Assembly (NCBI GenBank): GCA_024405255.1
Contig: JAKSOY010000213.1
Location: forward strand, 1-7,814
DNA from: Kiritimatiellia bacterium
GTDB lineage: Bacteria; Verrucomicrobiota; Kiritimatiellia; RFP12; UBA1067
Length of the DNA stretch: 7,814 bases
Reading direction: 5' to 3'
Shown in pieces: positions 1 to 4,776 of the stretch. Made by a program: the position numbers and the translations under genes. Positions within the stretch are counted from its first letter, which is position 1. Each line of letters begins with the position of its first letter. The notes beneath the pieces were generated by a model, which was not told the DNA's origin, made no database searches, and saw nothing but the letters and a program-made list of their open reading frames with translations.

Positions 1-120
1 CCGTTGGCCATAGAATTGAAAAAAAGAGTGCGGTGAAAAACTCAGATGCACCCCATCGGTCTTTGCCTTGAAATTCTGCTTGCATTCGATGTTCAAGATA
101 GTGTAGAATAAACGCCAATT
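1..120. other. Left-edge region without a confident gene
   Basis: No complete gene is visible here. One + frame is open from the edge and stops at 34-36, giving only 11 residues (PLAIELKKRVR); it could be the tail of an upstream gene but is far too short to judge. The rest is a leader region with an A-run near 18-25 and a promoter-like sequence just before the small gene at 121. Confidence 0.4.
80..109 (+). promoter_or_regulatory. Candidate sigma-70-like promoter of the small membrane-protein genes
   Basis: A TAGAAT hexamer at 104-109 matches five of six bases of the -10 consensus. A weak -35 candidate, TTGCAT at 80-85, lies 18 bases upstream. The predicted transcription start (about 116) is only some five bases before the ATG at 121, and no Shine-Dalgarno sequence precedes that ATG. 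The transcript would therefore be leaderless or nearly so. This rests on consensus matching only. Confidence 0.35.
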
Positions 121-300
121 ATGTTTCAACTCATTCGCATAGTTCTGTGGATTTCCGCCGCGGTCGTGGCCCTTGTATATGCTTACACAGGCACGTTGAC
201 CTATCGCCTTGACGAGCAGAACCTCAACGTTCAGACGAACGAGTGGCTGGGGCGTTTGGTGAACAGGCAGGAGATTCCCGTATCTTCCATCTCATCATAA
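121..300 (+). CDS. Small single-span membrane protein, 59 aa, unknown function
   Basis: I do not recognise this protein. The frame runs from ATG at 121 to TAA at 298-300, and an in-frame TAA at 109-111 makes 121 the earliest ATG. Residues about 5-24 form one hydrophobic segment (IRIVLWISAAVVALVYAY), followed by a polar tail with acidic and basic residues (RLDEQNLNVQTNEWLGRLVNRQ). This suggests a single membrane anchor with a short soluble tail. It sits 24 bases before a second small membrane-protein gene on the same strand, so the two probably form a pair. No Shine-Dalgarno sequence is visible, but a -10-like box ends 11 bases before the ATG. It could be a chance frame; the clean hydrophobic segment and same-strand neighbour argue for a real gene. 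Confidence 0.5.
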   Translation: MFQLIRIVLWISAAVVALVYAYTGTLTYRLDEQNLNVQTNEWLGRLVNRQEIPVSSISS

Positions 301-324
301 GTACTTGAAAGGAAATATGTCAGG

Positions 325-582
325 ATGAAACCGCACCGTGTCTATACGCTGTTTCGCAATTTGACATTTGCATTGTTCCTGACGCTGCTGCTGACGATAT
401 TCGGTGGCGCGAACAACGTGGTTTGCCTTGTGCTCTTTCTTGCGTATGTTGCTGCCGTTGCATTGGCACTTGTGTTTCCGCTTCGACAAGACGAACCATT
501 GGAGGGACCGGCCAAAGTGTTCTTCGGGTTCTTCGGCGGTATGGGATTGTTGGTTATGATGGGTTTTATGCTTATGATCTAA
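325..582 (+). CDS. Small multi-span membrane protein, 85 aa, unknown function
   Basis: I do not recognise the family. Three hydrophobic stretches are visible: residues about 10-28 (starting FRNLTFALFL), 32-51 (VVCLVLFLAYVAAVALALVF) and 65-84 (VFFGFFGGMGLLVMMGFMLM, glycine- and methionine-rich). A polar loop, PLRQDEPLEGPAK, joins the second and third. This predicts a three-span inner-membrane protein with almost no soluble part. The start at 325 is preceded by GAAAGGA at 307-313, an acceptable though slightly distant ribosome-binding site. It follows the 59-residue gene by 24 bases and is probably cotranscribed. Directly after the stop codon an inverted repeat begins. Composition strongly supports a membrane protein; function is unknown. 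Confidence 0.7.
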   Translation: MKPHRVYTLFRNLTFALFLTLLLTIFGGANNVVCLVLFLAYVAAVALALVFPLRQDEPLEGPAKVFFGFFGGMGLLVMMGFMLMI

Positions 583-646
583 TGTTCGATCCCAAAACAG
601 AAACCTTACGCGGTTCCTATTCAAGCAACTGATGTAGCATCGAACA
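583..646 (+). repeat. Long-range 8-bp inverted repeat after the small membrane-protein gene
   Basis: TGTTCGAT at 583-590, beginning right after the stop codon of the 85-residue gene, is perfectly complementary to ATCGAACA at 639-646. The 48-base interior contains a minor 4-bp stem (AACC 602-605 with GGTT 612-615). In RNA this would close a small domain that leads directly into the GC hairpin at 649. It may belong to a structured 3' end; no U-tract follows. Confidence 0.4.
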
Positions 647-648
647 CA

Positions 649-669
649 GGCGCGGATTCCAGCCGCGCC
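649..669. repeat. GC-rich palindrome, 7-bp stem with 7-base loop
   Basis: GGCGCGG at 649-655 pairs perfectly with CCGCGCC at 663-669 across the loop ATTCCAG. It lies in the gap between convergent genes, so it could help end transcription from either side or be a REP-like intergenic palindrome. No U-run follows on either strand, so a classical intrinsic terminator is not supported. Confidence 0.5.
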
Positions 670-709
670 GCAAAGAAGAGCCAACGATTGTCCATAGACC
701 CAGCATTGC

Positions 710-730
710 GGCGCAGACGGAGTCTGCGCC
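710..730. repeat. GC-rich palindrome, 9-bp stem with 3-base loop
   Basis: GGCGCAGAC at 710-718 pairs perfectly with GTCTGCGCC at 722-730 around the loop GGA. It is the strongest simple hairpin in the window, 34 bases beyond the rsmE stop codon on the minus strand. Its arms share the GGCGC...GCGCC ends of the palindrome at 649-669. No U-tract follows in either direction. It may act as a transcript-end stabiliser or terminator for rsmE, or be a dispersed intergenic repeat. Confidence 0.5.
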
Positions 731-764
731 CTACCAGTCTGCCCACGCGACATCAGAGCAAAGA

Positions 765-1610
765 TCAGTCTAACGGCATGAGGCGGGCGAGAAGCGCGAT
801 AACGGCCGTATCGGTGCGGAGGATGCGCGACCCCAGGGAAAGACGTACAAAACCATGCGCCTCCAGGCGATCGACTTCATCATCCGTCCATCCCCCCTCA
901 GGCCCAACCGCCACCAACACCCGCCCCCGTGTGGACTGTCCCCCTTCAGCTGGGGACAGGCCCTCCGCAGACGGGGACAGACCCCCTTCAGATGGGGACA
1001 GACCCCGCGCACTTGGGGACTGTCCCCGCAGGAATGGGGTCTGTCCCTCTTTGGTGGGATGGGCGACAAAACGCTCTGATGACTGCGAAAAATCTGACTC
1101 AAACCGCCCTTTTTCAAGATAATGGCGGAAATTGCGTTCAATTTGGATCTGCGGCAGCGCCGTCGTGCCGGCCTGCATGAGGCCGTCGAGGAGAAGCGGA
1201 CGGTAGATTTCCTCTTTCAAGAGCTGGGCGCCCCAGAAGGCCTTTTCGACTTTCTCGGCCCCTACGAGGACAATGCGTCCCACCCCCATCTGCGCGAGCT
1301 GGGGCAACAGACGTTTCATCGCCCGCGGCCGCGGCGGCGCGAGAAGCAGATCCACCCAAGGCGCGAGCGCGGGCTGATCGTGGACACACCGGACCGTGAT
1401 GCGCCCCTGAGCGAGTTTCGTCGTTGGATCGGGCGGCAGCGGTTCGATCGCCTCAATCGTCGAAGTCCCGATCAAACCATCAACCACGCCCGTTTTGAGG
1501 ACCTGGCCCACCGACCCGTGCAGCACATTCAGAACATGCTCCGCCCGAACCCCGCCGAACGTCACGACGCCATCTGAAATTTCCATCGGTTCAAAGAGAA
1601 TGCGGTTCAT
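765..1610 (-). CDS. rsmE: RsmE-family 16S rRNA (uracil-1498-N3)-methyltransferase with a 42-residue repeat insertion
   Basis: RsmE is a SPOUT (trefoil-knot) enzyme that uses S-adenosylmethionine to methylate N3 of U1498 in 16S rRNA. The N-terminal part (about 1-75) corresponds to the family's PUA-like RNA-binding domain. The C-terminal knot is clear: VAVGPEGGWTDDEVD around 233-247, and SLGSRILRTDTAV at 258-270. The protein has 281 residues; residues 189-230 are six 7-residue repeats, and without them it would have 239, the usual size. The central region is divergent: where many members have an E-Q-S-G-R-like stretch, this one reads LMQAGTTALPQI (144-155). The ATG at 1610 lies one base after the stop codon of the upstream peptidase gene (TGAGATG arrangement), implying translational coupling. 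The family call is firm; full activity is inferred. Confidence 0.9.
   Translation of the reverse strand: MNRILFEPMEISDGVVTFGGVRAEHVLNVLHGSVGQVLKTGVVDGLIGTSTIEAIEPLPPDPTTKLAQGRITVRCVHDQPALAPWVDLLLAPPRPRAMKRLLPQLAQMGVGRIVLVGAEKVEKAFWGAQLLKEEIYRPLLLDGLMQAGTTALPQIQIERNFRHYLEKGRFESDFSQSSERFVAHPTKEGQTPFLRGQSPSARGLSPSEGGLSPSAEGLSPAEGGQSTRGRVLVAVGPEGGWTDDEVDRLEAHGFVRLSLGSRILRTDTAVIALLARLMPLD
930..1055 (-). repeat. Six 21-bp palindrome-containing repeats inside rsmE
   Basis: On the + strand, units begin at 930, 951, 972, 993, 1014 and 1035, exactly 21 bases apart. Each has a 14-base core with a GGGGAC-like left arm and CCCC-like right arm, then 7 variable bases. The core at 1015-1027 is a perfect dyad (GGGGAC, T, GTCCCC). 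Those at 972 and 993 read GGGGACAGACCCC, while that at 1035 is nearly their reverse complement. In rsmE this encodes residues 189-230 as GQTPFLR, GQSPSAR, GLSPSEG, GLSPSAE, GLSPAEG and GQSTRGR. The insert precedes the strand leading into the SAM-binding GPEGG motif, where a surface loop is plausible. Frame is kept because 21 is a multiple of 3. Confidence 0.9.
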
Positions 1611-1611
1611 C

Positions 1612-2859
1612 TCACTTCGCCTTGGGCGTCACCCAGGAGTAGCTCTTGAGGGTGTCTTGGAGGATTTCATTCGCGACGGTCAGAACATCATCCGACTTGA
1701 CCGATTCGATGGCGGCGATCATCTCGCTCGGCGGAATGATCTTGTTGTAGGTCTGCGCGCAATTGCCGAAGAAGAACATCCGCGCACGCTGGTTTTCAAG
1801 CCCGAGGCGGAAGTTGCCGAGCAGGAAGTCCTTCGTACGGCGCAATTCGGCCGCCGACGGACGTTTCGCCCGGATGCGCGCGAATTCACGCTCAATGCAG
1901 GCCACGGCTTCGTCGACCCGCGCGGTGTCAAGTCCAGCGGTCACAGCCCATCCCCCGACATCGTCGAAGAACTGCAGCTGCGAACGAATGTCATAGCTGA
2001 GGCCGCGTTTCTCGCGGACACTCTGGAACAGACGCGAACTCATCGTACGGCCCATCAGGCAGTCAAAGACATTCGCCGCGGCTTTCTTCTTGGTGGACGC
2101 CTTCACGCCAAACGTCCGGAACCCAAGCGCCAGCTGAACCTGCTGGATGTCACGTGTCGCACGAATCTCCTTGAGCGGACGCGGACGCGCCTTCACCTTC
2201 TCATACACCAGCGGTTCGGCATCGGCGAGATCGCCCAGTGCCTTCTTCACCGCGGCCCGCGCCTCAACAGGATCGAAACGGCCCGCCACAACGGCACACG
2301 TGGCACGCGGCACATACGCCCGATGGATATAGTCGCGCAAGGTCTGCGCCTTCATCTTTTCGAGCGTCGCCGCCGAACCGGCGATCGGAAGTCCCAGCGC
2401 GTTCTTCGGGAACATCGCCCGCGAGAGATTTTCACTGGCGACCGAGTCCGGTTCATCGTCGTACATCTTGATTTCCTCAAGGACGACATTCCGCTCGCGC
2501 GCAAATTCCTCGTCGGGAATCGCCGCGTGCGTGTACATGTCGCAGAGAATCTCGACGGCCGTTCCCAGGAAGTTGTACGGCATGTGCGCATAGAAGCACG
2601 TGCTTTCCTCCGACGTATAGGCATTGAAATTGCCGCCGCGTCCTTCAATGGCCTGCGAGATCTCAAGGGCCGAACGCGTCGTCGTCCCTTTAAAAAGCAT
2701 GTGCTCGATGAAATGGGAAATACCGGCAAATTCAGGCGCTTCGTAACGAGACCCGCTGGAGACGAAGAGTCCGAAGCACACGCTTTCCACGTGGTCGTCG
2801 GGCACGAGCACGAGCTTGAGTCCATTGGGGAGAACTTCAAGGGAGGCTGTTGGCAGCAT
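1612..2859 (-). CDS. M16 family zinc metallopeptidase (pitrilysin/processing-peptidase-like), 415 aa
   Basis: This is an inverzincin peptidase. The motif HFIEH at residues 49-53 supplies two zinc-binding histidines and the catalytic glutamate (E52). The third zinc ligand is E129 in RNVVLEEIKMY, exactly 76 residues after H53, as the family requires. The C-terminal half carries the second M16 domain, with the R...Y motif in REKRGLSYDI (R282, Y289). Length (415) fits the single-chain roughly 45-kDa bacterial members related to mitochondrial processing peptidase. No signal peptide is visible, so it is probably cytoplasmic; the substrate is unknown. The start at 2859 follows the hisA stop by 16 bases with a weak GCGGGA site. 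The stop nearly overlaps the rsmE start, so hisA, this gene and rsmE form an operon. Confidence 0.93.
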   Translation of the reverse strand: MLPTASLEVLPNGLKLVLVPDDHVESVCFGLFVSSGSRYEAPEFAGISHFIEHMLFKGTTTRSALEISQAIEGRGGNFNAYTSEESTCFYAHMPYNFLGTAVEILCDMYTHAAIPDEEFARERNVVLEEIKMYDDEPDSVASENLSRAMFPKNALGLPIAGSAATLEKMKAQTLRDYIHRAYVPRATCAVVAGRFDPVEARAAVKKALGDLADAEPLVYEKVKARPRPLKEIRATRDIQQVQLALGFRTFGVKASTKKKAAANVFDCLMGRTMSSRLFQSVREKRGLSYDIRSQLQFFDDVGGWAVTAGLDTARVDEAVACIEREFARIRAKRPSAAELRRTKDFLLGNFRLGLENQRARMFFFGNCAQTYNKIIPPSEMIAAIESVKSDDVLTVANEILQDTLKSYSWVTPKAK

Positions 2860-2875
2860 GGATGTTTTCCCGCTT

Positions 2876-3607
2876 TCAGTTCTGGTCGGCGGCGGCGTTC
2901 ATCGCCGCAAGCGTCGTACGACCGTCGTAGAGAGCCTTACCCACGATCGCGGCGCGCAGATTGGCGCGCTTGAGGGCCTTCAGATTCGCGACATCCTGCG
3001 GACTCGACACGCCGCCGGAAGCCGTAATCTGACATGTCGGCGCCGCATCGCAGATGGCGGCCATCTGTTCGAGATTAGGTCCGCCGAGCATCCCGTCGGT
3101 CGCCGTATCCGTGTAGATGATCGTCTGCACGCCGCATTCCGCACAGATCTTGGCAAAATCGGTCGCCTTCACTTCAGTCGTCTTGACCCACCCGCGCGTC
3201 TGCACGAATCCGTTGCGCGCATCGATCCCCACGGCAATGCGTTCACCGTATTGCGCCACCATATCGCCGAGGAAAATCGGATCCTCAAGCGCAGCCGAAC
3301 CGATGATCGCACGTGTGGCGCCCGCCTCCATCACAGCCTTGACGGCCTCCGGCGTGCGCAAGCCGCCACCGACTTCGACGGGACCGCCGAAGGCCACGAT
3401 GATCGCGCGAATGACTTCCGCATGGCGGGGCGTGCCGGCAAACGCACCGTCAAGATCGACGACGTGCAGTTCGCGTCCGCCCTGCTCGCGCCAGTCACGC
3501 GCCTGCGCGGCCGGATTGCTGTTGTACGTGGTGACATCGTCGGCGCGCCCCTGGCGCAACCGCACACAAACGCCGCCTTTCAAATCGATAGCTGGAAGAA
3601 TCGTCAT
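2876..3607 (-). CDS. hisA: HisA, ProFAR isomerase of histidine biosynthesis
   Basis: HisA is a (beta/alpha)8-barrel enzyme. It isomerises the aminoaldose ProFAR to the ketose PRFAR, the fourth step of histidine biosynthesis, in the cytoplasm. Diagnostic segments are LPAIDLKGG (D8, the catalytic acid/base), the phosphate-binding loop VEVGGGLRTPEAV at 78-90, VGIDARNG with D129 as the second catalytic aspartate, YTDTATDGML around 165-174, and SGGVSSPQDV at 197-206. At 243 residues it is full length. Its close relative HisF is less likely given the N-terminal LPAIDLKGG and YTDTATDGML. The ATG at 3607 has no obvious Shine-Dalgarno sequence, but a good -10 box lies 45 bases upstream. It is the first gene of an operon with the M16 peptidase and rsmE; no other his genes are in the window. 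Confidence 0.96.
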   Translation of the reverse strand: MTILPAIDLKGGVCVRLRQGRADDVTTYNSNPAAQARDWREQGGRELHVVDLDGAFAGTPRHAEVIRAIIVAFGGPVEVGGGLRTPEAVKAVMEAGATRAIIGSAALEDPIFLGDMVAQYGERIAVGIDARNGFVQTRGWVKTTEVKATDFAKICAECGVQTIIYTDTATDGMLGGPNLEQMAAICDAAPTCQITASGGVSSPQDVANLKALKRANLRAAIVGKALYDGRTTLAAMNAAADQN

Positions 3608-3652
3608 AAGAATGTTGAAACTTTGATTAGTTGAAAAATCTGTTTATACTTT

Positions 3653-3681
3653 ATTATAGCAAAGTTGAGAAACATTGAGAA
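3653..3681 (-). promoter_or_regulatory. Promoter of hisA-M16-rsmE with a 10-bp-spaced direct repeat
   Basis: On the minus strand a perfect TATAAT occupies 3658-3653. TTCTCA at 3681-3676 serves as a -35 (four of six matches) with a 17-base spacer. The predicted start gives a leader of about 39 bases before the hisA ATG. TTCTCAA occurs twice (3681-3675 and 3671-3665), spaced one helical turn apart and overlapping the -35, so it may be a regulator site. The surrounding AT-rich stretch contrasts with the GC-rich genes. Confidence 0.6.
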
Positions 3682-3731
3682 GCTGGATGTAACGACACCT
3701 CAGCACCCCTCGTCTCCTGGACGGATGGTCC

Positions 3732-4712
3732 TCAGTCTTTGCGCAGAAGAATGCGGATACGGCCTTCTTGCGTATTGGCGACATCGGAGTAGACATCCGC
3801 CGTACCATCCGCATTGAACACAATGCCGGAGAGAAACGCGCAATCGACCAACCCTGGCGTTTTCGCTTCACAGGGCGGGAAGAGACTACGCGTCGCGAAA
3901 AGACGCAAGTCGCTCGCCTTCCGCGTCTGGGGGTCAAGAACGAACGTGGCGCTCGTGTAGACCGCGCGGTTGACGCCATTGACCTTTTCATTGAAGCTCA
4001 AATGAATCGCCGCAAGAATCTTTCCGTCCGACCGCAGATAGGCCATATTAGCACCACACCATTCATTGCCGGAGACAATTCCGTCAATCACCTTGGCGTT
4101 CGCGAGCTTGTCGGGACGAAGCTCGTCGAGTCCGTTGATGACGGTGAAGCCGATGCGTCCCCGTCCGCACGCGCCTCCTTGCGGACGCGTGAAGACGCCG
4201 ATCCGCCCGTCTTTGAGTTCGACAAGGCGCACGTCCTTCTGGTGCGGCGCCGGAGTCGTAAAGTATTCGAGCTCAAACGGACCCTTCCCGTGGTCGCGAT
4301 AGAACGCGTAGGCGTAATCCGTCACGCGACCATTCACTTTCGTCACGCGCGTCCCTGCAAGGACCAATTCTCCTTTGATGAAGCAGATCGACGGGTCTTC
4401 GATTTCAAGGGTGCCGAATTCCAGCACCCGTTCCCAGTGGTCCTTCTTCGTCTCGCGGAAAAGCATGGTCACGCTGCTCGCCCACTTCGCCCGCGGCTCG
4501 ACCCGCCCGAACATGTACTTCGTCCCTTTCCATTCGAACGGAATCGAGCAGCTGTACACATCCCATCCCGGCTTGACGCCCGTATAGGTGAGCAAGGTCG
4601 ATTCCAGCACCTTCGGCGGATGCGCCTCGAAGGCCGCCTTCATCTCCTTGACCCCGCCCAACACCATCAGCGGCGCCAGTGCGAATCCACAAAGAATCGT
4701 TTTGATGTTCAT
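3732..4712 (-). CDS. Secreted DUF1861-like protein (predicted five-bladed beta-propeller), 326 aa
   Basis: The sequence matches what I know of the DUF1861 family: FGRVEPR at residues 68-74, EIEDPS at 103-108, KDVRLVELKDG with IGVFTRPQGG at 159-180, NEWCGAN at 216-222 and KTPGLVDCAFLSG at 284-296. These proteins are thought to adopt a propeller fold like families GH43, GH32 and GH130. Activity is not established from sequence, so a glycan-processing role is an inference from fold and neighbours. I chose ATG 4712: it has a strong AGGA site six bases upstream and begins a signal-peptide-like stretch (MNIKTILCGFALAPLMVLGG). The longer frame from a TTG at 4805 would overlap the upstream gene and lacks these. 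It lies 64 bases after the DUF4838 gene with no terminator between, so cotranscription is likely. Confidence 0.8.
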   Translation of the reverse strand: MNIKTILCGFALAPLMVLGGVKEMKAAFEAHPPKVLESTLLTYTGVKPGWDVYSCSIPFEWKGTKYMFGRVEPRAKWASSVTMLFRETKKDHWERVLEFGTLEIEDPSICFIKGELVLAGTRVTKVNGRVTDYAYAFYRDHGKGPFELEYFTTPAPHQKDVRLVELKDGRIGVFTRPQGGACGRGRIGFTVINGLDELRPDKLANAKVIDGIVSGNEWCGANMAYLRSDGKILAAIHLSFNEKVNGVNRAVYTSATFVLDPQTRKASDLRLFATRSLFPPCEAKTPGLVDCAFLSGIVFNADGTADVYSDVANTQEGRIRILLRKD

Positions 4713-4718
4713 CAATCG

Positions 4719-4725
4719 TCCTTTT
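4719..4725 (-). promoter_or_regulatory. Ribosome-binding site that fixes the DUF1861 gene start
   Basis: AAAAGGA on the minus strand ends six bases before ATG 4712. It is the best Shine-Dalgarno sequence in the window and supports the shorter start that exposes an N-terminal signal peptide. Confidence 0.75.
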
Positions 4726-4776
4726 CTCAAACGATTTGCCCTATTCTGTCCAAATGGTTCATCCGATCGGAAATCT

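Noticed and set aside
930..1055. CRISPR array reading of the repeats in rsmE
   Set aside because: The period is only 21 bp with a 14-base core and 7-base spacers, it is inside a coding frame, and there are no cas genes or leader.
1495..2973. Long + strand frame of 492 codons opposite the M16 peptidase
   Set aside because: It spans parts of three real minus-strand genes, has the same arginine-rich shadow composition, and shows no recognisable motif.
3721..3734. Possible hairpin GGAC...GTCC right after the DUF1861 stop
   Set aside because: Only 4 bp with no T-run, so no terminator can be supported.
4762..4771. Palindrome TCCGATCGGA between the DUF4838 and DUF1861 genes as a terminator or operator
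   Set aside because: A 5-bp half-site without a loop or T-tract is too short to act as a hairpin and is common by chance.
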